This document shows positions 48,149 through 58,860 of a stretch of DNA of 64,000 nucleotides, piece after piece. Each line of letters starts with the position of its first letter. The first letter of the stretch is position 1. The notes under the pieces are model-generated. The model had not been told where the DNA came from. It worked only from the letters and a program-made list of their open reading frames with translations, and did not search any database. Origin of the DNA: Cepaea nemoralis (lineage: Eukaryota > Mollusca > Gastropoda > Stylommatophora > Helicidae); assembly GCA_014155875.1 (NCBI GenBank), contig JACEFZ010027083.1, positions 1 to 64,000 of the forward strand, written 5' to 3'. A program made the position numbers and the translations under genes.

Positions 48149-48304
48149 CTTCTTCTTCTTCGTCTTCTTCTTCTTCTTCTTTCTTCTTCTTCTTTTCATC
48201 CAATACCTCCCCCTTCTTCTTTTCCCTCGTCTTCTTCATTTTATTCATTTCTCTTCCTCCTACTCGTCTTCATCTTCTTCTACTTCTTCTTCTTCTTCTT
48301 CTTC
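48010..48304. repeat. (CTG)n / (CTT)n / (CTC)n microsatellite
   Basis: An imperfect triplet tract lies immediately beyond the tail of a minus-strand LINE-c copy. Confidence 0.93.
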
Positions 48305-48730
48305 TTAGTTGAGTTGAGTTGAGTCAAAAACCAACATCGCAGCACTTGGGATATTCCCATACTCGCTCTGTCCTCACCTTCAACAAACATCTAATAGTCC
48401 CAATACTAACGGTGCTGATCATGTGTGCGTCTGGCCTTTCCTGGGAGAACTGGTTGTGGGCCAGATGCTGTGGTCACTCCCTGCTGCACCAGTCTCTCCA
48501 GGCAACGATGGTGTATCTGTTCTTTCACACTATACCATGATCCCACAGGACCTTGACCACATCTACCCCATCATGCATCAACCTCTCCAGAACCGGTCCT
48601 CTCTGCCTGGCACTCTGGCAATGCCAATAACCCACTCTTACATGTTTGAGGGCCATGCTCTCCATTTTACGTCTGACACCCCAGGCCCCAGATCTCCTAT
48701 GTCTCTGTTGTGTACTCACCCCATTGCCTC
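48305..48730 (-). mobile_element. LINE-c 3' end with (AACTC)n tail
   Basis: On the minus strand it carries gtgggatcatggtatagtgt, gcctggagagactggtgcag and tatgggaatatcccaagtgc, and ends in an AACTC pentanucleotide tail at 48305-48323. It matches 28852 and 32062. Open frames on the plus strand here are the reverse of this element. Confidence 0.82.
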
Positions 48731-48805
48731 TTCTTTTTCTCTTCACTCTCTTCGCTGGCGTTTGAGGGTAACCGCGAGAGCAAAGCACGCACTCAATAGC
48801 TCCGG

Positions 48806-48984
48806 CGATTCTTCTTCTTCTTCTTCTTCTTCTTCTCTCTTCTTCTTCTTCTTCTTCTTCTTCTTCTTCTTCTTCTTCTTCTTCTTCTTCTTCCTCCCCT
48901 TCCTCTTCCTCTTCTCTTCTTCTTCTTCTTCTTCTTCTTCTTCTTCTTCTTCTTCTTCTTCTTCTTCTTCTTCTTCTTCTTCTT

Positions 48985-49052
<68 letters not shown>
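48806..49052. repeat. (CTT)n(ATT)n microsatellite
   Basis: About 210 bp of CTT triplets are followed by about 40 bp of ATT. Confidence 0.95.
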
Positions 49053-49054
<2 letters not shown>

Positions 49055-49404
49055 CTCTTTTTATTCTCATCCCCCTCTCCCTCATCCTCTTCTTCTTCCG
49101 ATCGCTGGCTTTGTTATGACACCGTCATGCCAGTTCTCAAGTTTACTTCGCCGTTTTGTGTGTGTTGTCGAGCTCCTAATTAGTTCCATACACCTTTGAG
49201 TTGGGTGTTGATTCAGTGAGTACGTATATCTTTCTGAACTCGCTGTATATGATTACCGGTGTGTTTGCTTAGCCTACACCAGCTGATGTATATTTGTACT
49301 CTGCCTATTATGGCGCGACCTGGGGTAGGCAATAGTGGCCTGTCGTGTCGATCGAGTGGTTGTAGGCGTTGAGTTGATGCTGTACTTCTCTGAGAGCCTG
49401 AATA
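49053..49404. other. No gene recognised
   Basis: No supported feature. Confidence 0.4.
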
Positions 49405-49645
49405 GTTGTTGAGTTATGGCATAAAGAGTGTATTAGCTGTGAGTTATGGCTTATAGAGTGTATTAACTTGAGTTAGGGCAAATAAAGTGTATAAGCTGAG
49501 ATTTGGAGCAAACAGAGTGTATTAGTTTTGAGTTAAGGCTTAAAGGGTGTATTACTTGTAAGTTCTGGCATATAGAGTGTATTAGCTGTGAGTTGTAACA
49601 TATCACATGTGTATTGCTTGTAAGTTGAAGCATAAGTTATATCTA
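49405..49645 (+). repeat. Degenerate ~30-bp minisatellite, orientation 1
   Basis: Units read gagttatggcataaagagtg then tattagctgt, with many substitutions. The sense is opposite to the array from 49975. Confidence 0.85.
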
Positions 49646-49974
49646 TTCTTTCTGTTATTGCGGGCCCCTAGGTTAAGCGTGCTTGGTAGACGCTGTGTTG
49701 ACGCTGTGTTTCTATGAAAGCCTGAATAACTTTGTTTCTAAAAGTACGAAATTTCCTTATTTTTATCTTCTCATTATCATCACTTTAGTTTTGCTTCAAA
49801 GTGTATATCTGATGTTTCTCTCCAGGGTATACCACAATGCGATGGTACCCACTGCATTCTGATTAGCTAGCTCATTTGTCTTTTCTGGATATTTAAACCT
49901 ATATCCAAACCAGGTCACAAGATTGCTACATTGTCGTTGGAAGTTGTAATATGAATTATAGTACACGGGGTTGT
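49646..49974. other. Spacer between opposed minisatellite arrays
   Basis: The sequence is not clearly repeated. No gene is recognised. Confidence 0.4.
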
Positions 49975-50089
49975 AATATACAATGAATACACACTTTATA
50001 TGCTGTAACTCATAATACATACTCTATGCTATAAAGAACAACTAATACACTAAATTTACTATATAGCACAACTAATGAAAACTCTATAT

Positions 50090-50487
50090 CAGTGGTTCTA
50101 AACCTTTTTTGGCCCATGCACCCTTTCACAATATTTTCAGAACGTCATCTCCCCACCCCTTTTTCGTATTCCCTCCCTATAAATCCCCCCCCACTTACAC
50201 AGTATACGTAAAAATGTAAGCTAAATTTAATAACACACACTAGAACACGTGTAGACGTCTACATAAAACGTGATTTGCGGGTCTACTTACGTAATAAAAT
50301 TAATTTCAGAAGGGCGAGAAGTGCTGAACCGTAAAGTATGGAGGGGAAAACAATATCAACTAATCGGTTCTTGTATTAACGCGATCTTAAAATAATCTTA
50401 ATTCTCCTCTGAAAACCATAAAATTCCCTCCCCCCCCCCCCCGGGGTGGGGGAGGGTGGCGAATTCCCCACCGGTTGAAAACTACTG
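50090..50487 (+). mobile_element. hAT-type MITE, family 1, copy 4
   Basis: The termini are cagtggttctaaaccttttt and ggttgaaaactactg, somewhat decayed. The left flank is ctctatat and the right flank is ttttttat, an imperfect duplication (5 of 8). The interior matches copy 2, including tcttgtattaacgcgatctt. Confidence 0.88.
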
Positions 50488-50950
50488 TTTTTTATGTTAT
50501 AACTCACAACTTATACGTCCTTTATGCTGTAGCGCAGAACTAATACACTAAATATGCTATTAAATCACAACTAGTGTACACTCTATATGCTATAACGTAC
50601 AACTAAAACAATCTATATGTTGTAACTCACAACCAATACACTATATATATATAACTCACAATTAATACAGACTCTGTATGCGATATATGCACAATTAACA
50701 TATACTCGATCTTATAATGAATACACTCTATACGCTATACAGTCACAACTGACACATGCTCTATCCTATAACATATAACTTATACACTCTATATGCTATA
50801 CAGTCAAAACTAATACGTACTATACACATCTTATAACGTATAACTTATGTACTCTTATGCTACAACTCACATACAACACACACTCGATATGTTATAACTC
50901 ACAGCTAATACACTCTATACGCTATAAGTCACGAGTAATACACTCTATAT

Positions 50951-51434
50951 CAATGTTTCCCAAGCCTTTCTAAAATTCTTGTGTGGTTCCCCCTCCCTCC
51001 CCCCAACATATACATTATTTTTAATATTCAAAAATAGAAATATTCACTAAAGAAACTTGAATGATACGTTTTAGGAAGAAATCACTTGGAAATTATTTAG
51101 CAAACACAGTAAGTAAATTTTCAAAACAAACAATGGAGAATTGCAATTCAAGTACAAAATAATTTTAATGAAAGATTTTTCTATATTATTTTAATTATTA
51201 GTAATTATTTATTATTTAAATTTAGTGAAATCCTTGCGCTTGATGCTTGCTGCAAATAGATTTTATGTCAGGTTCCAATTTAGTTAACTTCAGTCTCAAG
51301 TATCCCCGTTTAGTTATATCCAGCCGATTTCTTCCATTTTCGAATTGCCCCCCCCCCCCTTAACAATCGAATTGCCCCCCTTAACAATCGAAATGCCCCC
51401 CTGTGGGGCAAGGGCCCCACGTTGGGAAACACTG
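50951..51434 (+). mobile_element. hAT-type MITE, family 2
   Basis: The termini are caatgtttcccaagcc and cgttgggaaacactg, inverted but different from family 1. The flanks ctctatat (50943-50950) and ctctgtat (51435-51442) match at 7 of 8. The interior is AT-rich with C-rich runs and no frame. Confidence 0.85.
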
Positions 51435-51835
51435 CTCTGTATGATCTAGCTCACAGCTAAAACATCATATACCAAAAAATAACAACTAATATACCCTATA
51501 TGCTAAAACTCACAAATAATACACCATAAATGTTATAATTTACAACCAATACACACTCTTAAAGTTTATATAGAGACAGCTAACACTTACTCTATAAATC
51601 TTATAACGTATAACTAACGCACTCTATATGTTATATAAATGCAACTAACACATACTCTTTACATCTTATAACTTATCAGTCGTGCACTCTGCATGCTATA
51701 ACTCACAAACAATACACACTCGGCATGTCATAAATCACACCCGAGACATGCTATAACACACACACAACTCACATTCGATATGTTATAAATCACAACTGAA
51801 ACATTCTATATGCTATAACTCGCACGTACGACATG

Positions 51836-51910
51836 TCTATTATTTTTTTTTTAAAGTCTATACACAACGAGCTTGGATATTTCAAAATACTAAAAGAAAA
51901 TATTTTGGGA

Positions 51911-51912
<2 letters not shown>
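51836..51912. other. No gene recognised
   Basis: A short spacer between the array and the microsatellite cluster. Confidence 0.4.
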
Positions 51913-51950
<38 letters not shown>

Positions 51951-52227
51951 ATGTGTGGTGTGTGTGTTTTTGTGTGTGTTTGTGTGTGTGCGTGCATGCG
52001 TGCGTGCGTGCGTGTGAGTGAGTGAGTGTGATGAAGAAGAAGAAGAAGAAGAAGAAGAAGAAGAAGAAGAAGAAGAAGAAGAAGAAGAAGAAGAAGAAGA
52101 AGAAGAAGAAGAAGAAGAAGAAGAAGAAAGGAAGAAGAGAGAGAGAGAGAGAGACGAGAAGAGAGAGAGAAGAGAGAGAGATGAGAGAGAGATGAGAGAG
52201 AGAGGAGAGAAGACGAGGAGATGAGAC

Positions 52228-52260
<33 letters not shown>
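51913..52260. repeat. (GT)n, (GAA)n and (GA)n compound microsatellite
   Basis: GT/GC-GT repeats to about 52030 are followed by about 100 bp of GAA and then GA/GAGAT repeats. Confidence 0.95.
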
Positions 52261-52261
<1 letters not shown>

Positions 52262-52397
52262 GAGAAATATGTATACTTTTAGTTGACCAGTTGGAATATT
52301 CGCATTTTGACTTTAAGATTTAAAAAAAAAAAAAACCACAAGTCGTGTAACAGCAAACTGTTGTTGGTATATGGAGTGTTAGTACCGTCACACTTTG

Positions 52398-52655
52398 AAG
52401 GCCTTCTTCTTCTTCTTCTTCTTCTTCTTCTTCTTCTTCTTCTTCTTCTTCTTCTTCTTCTTCTGCTTCTGCTTCTTCTTCTTCTTCTTCTTCTTCTTCT
52501 TCTTCTTCTTCTTCTTCTTCTTCTGCTTTTTTTTCTTCTTCTTCTTCTTCTGCTGCTGCTTCTTCTTCTTCTTCTTCTTCTTCTTCTTCTTCTTCTTCTT
52601 CTTCTTCTTCTTCTTCTTCTTCTTCTTCTCCTTCTTCTTCTTCTTCCCTTTATTC
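52398..52655 (-). repeat. (AAG)n tail of a minus-strand LINE-d
   Basis: About 250 bp of CTT triplets on the plus strand. On the minus strand it begins directly after the LINE-d C-terminal codons MLRSRIKGRR, so it reads as that element's expanded 3' tail. Confidence 0.85.
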
Positions 52656-53090
52656 TAGATCTGAGCATACGCCCTCAATGAACTCACTCCAAGGCGTCCG
52701 AACGTTTACAATTTCCTGCAATTCCCTTCATGTCCTCCCCATATTAATAGAATGGTCTCAGATTCTCTTCTCCGTGTCTTTTATATATCCATATACTTCG
52801 TGGCTTCCAGATAAAAGACTTTCTATTTACACTATTAACAGTTTTTCTCAGCGTGTGTCCTATCCAGCGTCTTCCCTACATCTCTTGATTCGCCGAAAAC
52901 AAGCCAGTGCTCTCCCTAAGCTCTGCATTAGTGATTATGTCATCCTGTTTAGTTCTTATGTTGTGCGCGTGCACAGTTGCATGTTTGTAGTGGTGCATGT
53001 TTGTAGTTTATAAGTAACTGTTGTAAACGTTTCTCATGTTCCTGATCCATACAGCAGCACTGATTCAACGTTGTGGCCTCTAACACTAAC
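52656..53090 (-). mobile_element. LINE-d 3' region, decayed
   Basis: Minus-strand frames give NVESVLLYGSGT at about 53080, then GHTLRKTVNSVNRKSFIWKP and DMKGIAGN, ending at the (AAG)n tract. This is the C-terminal part of a LINE whose intact relatives read GHTLRKP and SVTRKSFIWNPQG. Several stops and frameshifts are present. Confidence 0.78.
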
Positions 53091-53154
53091 TCTAAAAGTT
53101 CCGGGTCTTTTAAAAGGTTTCTCAAACAGCAAGAGGATCATGGACTTCAATGCA

Positions 53155-53360
53155 CCGGACTTTATCCCACATGGCTTGACCTCTTAACCCAGAGCGTCCT
53201 GCCGAAAGCGTCGCACAAAGTACACGAATAGCTCCAGCGACAATCCCTAGGAGTCTTCGAGAAAACTGCACTCGTGAAACCTACGACGTGGTCCGGAATC
53301 GAACCCACAACCTTCGGAGAGCGAGGCAGGCGGTATAATGGCACCGCCATGGAAACACAC
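53155..53360 (-). mobile_element. SINE family E
   Basis: The plus-strand order gtcctgccgaaagcgtcgca, aatagctccagcgacaatcc, ccggaatcgaacccacaacc and gagcgaggcaggcgg gives a reversed E copy with its tRNA-like head at the right. Confidence 0.82.
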
Positions 53361-53744
53361 TCTCCTTGTCAAATTCAGTTAAGGACAATCTGTTCTGATC
53401 AGTTTGCTCCAAATATGCCCTAATTTTCACACTGCTTGCTGGGTAGATCAGGTCTCTCGTCTTCTTGGACGAGAAATAAAACCATAGGAAGTCCTGCGTG
53501 CAAGCACTTCGCATTTTAAACATTCGGTAGTTGAAAATCACAAACCGGAGACCGTATGCGCCAGGCTCGGAAAAATAACATTTATAAAAGCTAGCTACGG
53601 TATGACACGTTGTATGTGTATTCTAGAAGACACACTCTGTGAGCCCCGTGAGTGCCGGGGTGGGGTTGTCCAGGTGTAATCACAGGAGTTAGAAAGCAAG
53701 ATTGAATACTTTAACAGTGGGTTGAAGATGGCCTCGTGAACACA
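53361..53744. other. No gene recognised
   Basis: No supported feature. Confidence 0.4.
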
Positions 53745-54035
53745 ATAAAAGAGTTAAAACCCAATCAATCATTATTTTTAGGGAATAATATCAACCAATT
53801 AAAACCCAGTCAATCAATGTTTTTGTCAAGGAATAACATCAAGGAATTACAACCCAATCAATCGGTGTTTTTGTCAGGAAATAACATGAACCAATTAAAA
53901 CCCAATCAATCAGTGTTTTTTTGTGTATCAGGAAATAAGATCAACCCATTAAAACCCAATCAATCAGTGTTTTTTGTTGTTGTTGTTGTTGTCAGGAAAT
54001 AACATCAGCCAATTAAAACCAACCACAATCAGTGT
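53745..54035. repeat. ~46-bp minisatellite, 6 copies
   Basis: Units contain attaaaacccaatcaatcag and tttttgtcaggaaataacat, 45-55 bp, with length changes in the T and GTT runs. Confidence 0.92.
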
Positions 54036-54214
54036 GTTGTCAAAATAATGAGACAGAAGGAACAAGAGCGTTGTAACTGTACACTTTACTTAACATAGAT
54101 TCGTGAACAAGATAAGAATGCAGGTCAAGGAAATAACACCGTTCTCTCAACACACATGTGCGTTGCGCGACGTTGCGACCCACCCCAATCCGAAGTTGAT
54201 CTTCTAGGCAATAT

Positions 54215-54298
54215 TACTTTCAGTAGTTTGCCATCGCCATCTGAACGAAAGGCAGCGTTGAAGTCCAACTGACCGGTGTAGGGGTTGATCCTACCCCC
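54215..54298 (-). mobile_element. SINE B/A head fragment
   Basis: The reverse of the family B core (agtagtttgccatcgccatc) runs into the reversed A/B head (ccaactgaccggtgtagggg). It ends at a poly(C) tract. Confidence 0.65.
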
Positions 54299-55774
54299 CC
54301 CCCCCCCCCCCATGGATGTAATCTGTCTTCATTAATCCTATTATTGTACATTTTAAAGCGCCTTTTAAAGAAGTATTTTAATGTTTTTCCCGCCCACACA
54401 AAAAGGTTAAGCTGAATGTGGAAACATCTCTAATATTTATACCAACTACCCCACATGGGGCCGCAAAAATAATATATATGGTCAGGGAGAGACACGACCC
54501 AAATAATTTTGAAAACCGCCACCTCAAAGGAATGTGAATGGGTTTCAGCTACTTCACATTTCATATGAAGAATGTTGCGAGTGTTGGTGTCAGTTTAGTT
54601 TTACATCTCAATGGCTAATACAACCAGGCAATTTTATGCTCGCTACTTCAATTTGTATAGCTCATATATAAGTAGCACGGTGGCTTCTTAGGAAGGCCAC
54701 CATTTTATGCCCGGAATAATGAAACTCCCGGAAGAATTTGCGTCTGCAGTTTTATGAGAGTATGCCAAATTGGTCTTTACATTCTGAGTCATCTGGAAGA
54801 GCAGCTTTATCGGTACACAAAGTACTGGAAGAAAAGGTCTGGAAATACAGGCCAGACACTGACCGTCTGAATTTATGTCTTTATGGTAACGACCGCGCTT
54901 GTCCGCTTACGTCTGGGATGACTAGCTAAATTCATTTATATTCATCTATAAATCTGGACAGTTGGGTAGCACAGGGCCATAATAGAATTCCTAAATTTCG
55001 AGGAATGAAAACGGAATAGTTGAGAAGTTTCAAGATGGGCTATATTTTGTGGCTGTGAGTTTGATTAAATATATTCTGCTTGATAAACGAGACAGCAGAA
55101 TTTATAGACAGAATGACTGGTTATCTTCGTTGATATGCATTTATAAACCCAGGCATTTTGCTAACACGTCAATAAAAAAATTCATGTCTGTGAAGACATA
55201 AACACTGAAGAATTCGGATGTTGCGCGGTTTGCAGTGATTTGTTTTATTATTATTATTATTATTGTTTTCATAAATGTATCCTTTAAATAAACTTCACGT
55301 CTGCACGAATCAATGGTAGACAGGCTAAATTTCTTTACTTTTTACTCATAAATTAAATCAGTTGGAACTAAGAGCGTTAACTTATTTCCTTAATGTCAAG
55401 AATTCAACACGTAAATATTTCAGTCATTCTGAAGATATTCCTGTTTGTTGTGCTGTAATTTGACTTTAGGTAAATTGAATTTTAAAAATATTATTGTGAT
55501 TTTATGTACAATCATTTTGGAAACCAACAAATTTAACATCCGCAATGTTGCCTAGAATAACAAAAGTGTTTCACCATCTATTTTATAGTAAGTGGAAAAA
55601 ATACTCAGTAAAACATATCGTGTTTCCATTTTCAAAAATTATTGTTCTTTAATTAATTATTCATAAATTAACACGCATGTATTCATAGAAATTGAAGAAA
55701 GAAATAGAGATTAGAGGACATCAGACAACATAAAAATTGAAAGCTATGATTACCGACCGGGATTCGAGTCTGTC
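54299..55774. other. AT-rich region, no gene recognised
   Basis: About 1.5 kb of AT-rich sequence without a supported gene or element. Short ATT repeats lie near 55245. Confidence 0.4.
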
Positions 55775-56005
55775 TTCTTACTCTCTTAGATATTAGTTAT
55801 AGATATGTAAATAAATAATCTACTTGGTTTTACGCGATAACCTCACCATATCTACTCTCTTAGATATTAGTTAGATAAATATCTACTTATTTTATATAAC
55901 GCCCCATGTCTGCACAGTTAGATATGTAGATAAATAATATGTAGATAAATAATCTACTTGGTTTTACTTGACAACCTCACCATATCTACTCTCTTAGATA
56001 TTAAT
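55775..56005. repeat. Local direct repeats, three copies
   Basis: The block tctactctcttagatatta occurs near 55781, 55853 and 55984, and aataatctacttggttttac occurs twice. Confidence 0.85.
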
Positions 56006-56334
56006 TATCTTCTTATGGCCTTTAGTAGTCCACGGAACTCTCGCAAGCTAATTTCTGCTCTCTGTAACTCTCTCTTTGAGCCTCCAAATGTCTATGCCAC
56101 TGTACTCACCCCTGTCAGCTATCCTCTTTTTTACTGTAGGTTTTTGGGATGGTGGCGGTTTCAAAAATTATGTTTCTTTTAGGTAAAGAATTGAGAGCTT
56201 CCTAAAGGAAACGTGATCTTTGAGCATGCATTCTGTGAGTTAACGAAAACTTTATTTGTGTATTTGTTATAAATACTACATTTAGAACTACTGTACAGAT
56301 ATCCGGATTCTTACATTATTTATTACATAAAGAT
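56006..56334. other. No gene recognised
   Basis: No supported feature. Confidence 0.4.
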
Positions 56335-56790
56335 TGCGGACCGGCACGGAGGTACGACGTTTGCCATATAACTCATACAGACTTGGTTCGATTCACGATG
56401 TAGACTGTATGGAGTTTTATCAACAAAGAAAAAAGAACGAAGAAAGTTATACCCTTAACCAATCTTAGGGTAACGGAGCAAATCTTCTTGGACAAGAACT
56501 CTAAAGCAATGGAGGACTGCTGTCCACGTGAACAATTCTTTAGCATGTGGAGATGGACAAGAACGTGCCACATAAGTGGTTTCTTAACTGAATGTCAAAA
56601 TGGGGAAATTACCCGCGAAAGAGTGTTCTAGTATGTTTGGTTCTGGCTTCTACTTTTGTGGATCCTCGCCACTGCTTCGAGTTCGCGCACCGTCTTGAGA
56701 ACTTCCTGGTTTGATCTATGTGAGGAGGCTGGGGCTCTTATGGAGCTACCCGGGTGCAGTGTAAGTGTTTATATACCAAGAAAAACAAAC
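56335..56790 (+). mobile_element. tRNA-headed SINE with D/E-like 3' module
   Basis: The head at 56341 has ggcacggaggtacgacgttt and box B-like ttggttcgattcacg. The 3' end at 56660-56770 has ggatcctcgccactgcttcg, agttcgcgcaccgtcttgag and a block with ggagctacccgggtgcagtg, like 46925-47035. The middle is unrecognised, so it could be two fragments. Confidence 0.6.
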
Positions 56791-56944
56791 CATACAAGTT
56801 ACAATATGCGGTGAGTACAAAAAGTCAGAAAAGGACTGTTTCGTTAACAATTAAACATATTTCAATAACTACTGTAATTGGGCTTGGGTACGTGGAGGTG
56901 TGAGCGCGAGGCAGGCAGAAACAGATGAGATTATTTTCTCAAGT

Positions 56945-57200
56945 AAATATGGCCGAATGGATAAGAGCGTTCGTTCTTAAACATCCGGTGTGCTGAGGCT
57001 GAGGTAGCCGGTTAACCCCTACGCAGATCAGTTGGACTAAAATGTTGACTTCTCGTCCTTGACTTGGGGACGTAAATTACAAGTATCTCAGAAGTTGGAA
57101 TGACACTGGTAAGCGGGAAAGTTAACCCATACACAAAAATCAGTCCAGTGCTGTAGTAACACTCGTATGGACTACGCTTGAGTTCAAAACGAGGGTATGA
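56945..57200 (+). mobile_element. SINE family A, full length
   Basis: The head has atggccgaatggataagagc, very like a Leu/Ser tRNA box A region. The body has gacttggggacgtaaattac and the terminal block has gtatggactacgcttgagtt. A short ATA-rich tail follows. Confidence 0.92.
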
Positions 57201-57469
57201 TTTTTAAAAAATAATAATAATAAATATATCTTCATCCGCTAATTTATTTTGCAATCTTATTTGCTTTCTTCTGCGTGTTCTCCTCACCATACAACAGGCA
57301 ACAGTCTTGGCTGACTGGCTAACATACACGAGTGAAGTAGGGGTAATATTCTATTAAACTGGGAATGTCCATCCCTAGTACACAAAAGTCCGGATCTGTC
57401 AACTAGGCGTATGAACGTATAGCTCAACGGCTTCAACAGCAGAGTGTGTGGGACACATGAGGTGCGTTT
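57201..57469. other. No gene recognised
   Basis: No supported feature. Confidence 0.4.
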
Positions 57470-58107
57470 AGGACACAATAGTGAACGTGGCTAGACAAGG
57501 TGGAAGAGATCGGGACCTCACCAGGACACAATAGTGAACGTGGCTAGACAAGGTGGAAGAGATTGGGACCTCACCAGGACACAATAGTGAACGTGGCTAG
57601 ACAAGGTGGAAGAGATCGGGACCTCACCAGGACACAATAGTGAACGTGGCTAGACAAGGTGGAAGAGATCGGGGACCTCACCAGGACACAATAGTGAACG
57701 TGGCTAGACAAGGTGGAAGAGATCGGGACCTCACCAGGACACAATAGTGAACGTGGCTAGACAAGGTGGAAGAGATCGGGACCTCACCAGGACACAATAG
57801 TGAACGTGGCTAGACAAGGTGGAAGAGATCGGGACCTCACCAGGACACAATAGTGAACGTGGCTAGACAAGGTGGAAGAGATTGGGACCTCACCAGGACA
57901 CAATAGTGAACGTGGCTAGACAAGGTGGAAGAGATTGGGACCTCACCAGGACACAATAGTGAACGTGGCTAGACAAGGTGGAAGAGATCGGGACCTCACC
58001 AAGACACAATAGTGAACGTGGCTAGACAAGGTGGAAGAGATTGGGACCTCACCAGGACACAATAGTGAACGTGGCTAGACAAGGTGGAAGAGATTGGGAC
58101 ATCACCA
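57470..58107. repeat. 53-bp minisatellite, 12 copies
   Basis: The unit is gacacaatagtgaacgtggc, tagacaaggtggaagagatc and gggacctcaccag. Copies are almost identical; c/t (atcggg or attggg) is the main variant. It is unrelated in sequence to the other 53-bp array. Confidence 0.97.
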
Positions 58108-58299
58108 CGTAGTATCCCAATGACAGCAATGAGCCCACAACAAAAGGACAGCCCGTATTGGAGATCCATTGCAGTCAACCTTCATTGTGGAGACGGTAGC
58201 TAATTGATTGATTGACTATACAACAACAACTACTCCACCTATGCAACAAGAAGAAGAACAGCAACTACTGCTATTACAACTATTACATCTATACAATAT

Positions 58300-58860
58300 A
58301 AAATGGCAAATCAGAAGAGGAGATCGAAAATAGATGTAATAAAGCAAACCAATTCATTGGACAAATGGCATCAATACTAAAGAACAAACATTTATCAATA
58401 ACTACTAAGAAAGCACTTTACAACACAATCTTCCTACCAACTCTATGTTACCAATGCCAAACCTGGACAATGACAGAAAAAGAAAAAAGAAAAATCACAA
58501 AAGAAATGAGATTCATGAAAAGAATACTCAATGTATCCAGAAGAGATAAGATCAGAAATGAAGAAATCAGTACTAAAGTGGGGTTATAGCTGCGCTAGAT
58601 TTTATTAGAAGGCAGCAAGTCACATGGTTTGACCATGCAAGTAGATTACCAACTTACAGTATACCACAACAAGCAATGATGTACAGACCAGAGGGAAACA
58701 GAGGAAGAGGCCGACCACGTAAACGATTGGACGCAGGGAATAACAGAGTCCATGGGAATATCGGTACATGAAGCCCATAAGCGGGCACTCTCCCGCTGTT
58801 TATATTGCACCTAGACACCGCAAGGCACAAGAGGAACATGATGAGATGAGATGAGACATC
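58300..58860 (+). mobile_element. LINE 3' end, another group
   Basis: Frames carry MASILKNKHLSITTKKALYN, LCYQCQTWTMTEKEKRKI and MKRILNVSRRDKIRNEEI, with a stop, then TWFDHASRLP and GNRGRGRPRKR. The order is that of the post-RT C-terminus. It ends in a short ATGAG pentanucleotide tail at 58838-58856. Confidence 0.82.

Larger units (their letters stand above)
49975..51835 (-). repeat. Degenerate ~30-bp minisatellite, orientation 2
   Basis: Units read ctctatatgctataactcac then aactaatacac, the reverse complement of the block at 49405. Units are 28-40 bp and diverged. Two hAT MITEs interrupt the array at 50090 and 50951. Confidence 0.88.

Noticed and set aside
48423..48720. Plus-strand protein with normal composition before a Ser-rich run
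   Set aside because: It is the antisense of a minus-strand LINE-c 3' end, shown by shared blocks with 28852 and 32062.
56948..57025. Genuine tRNA gene (also 61205-61285 and 16385-16460)
   Set aside because: A/B box-like motifs are present, but a complete acceptor stem and cloverleaf is not evident, and each lies at the head of a repeated SINE body.
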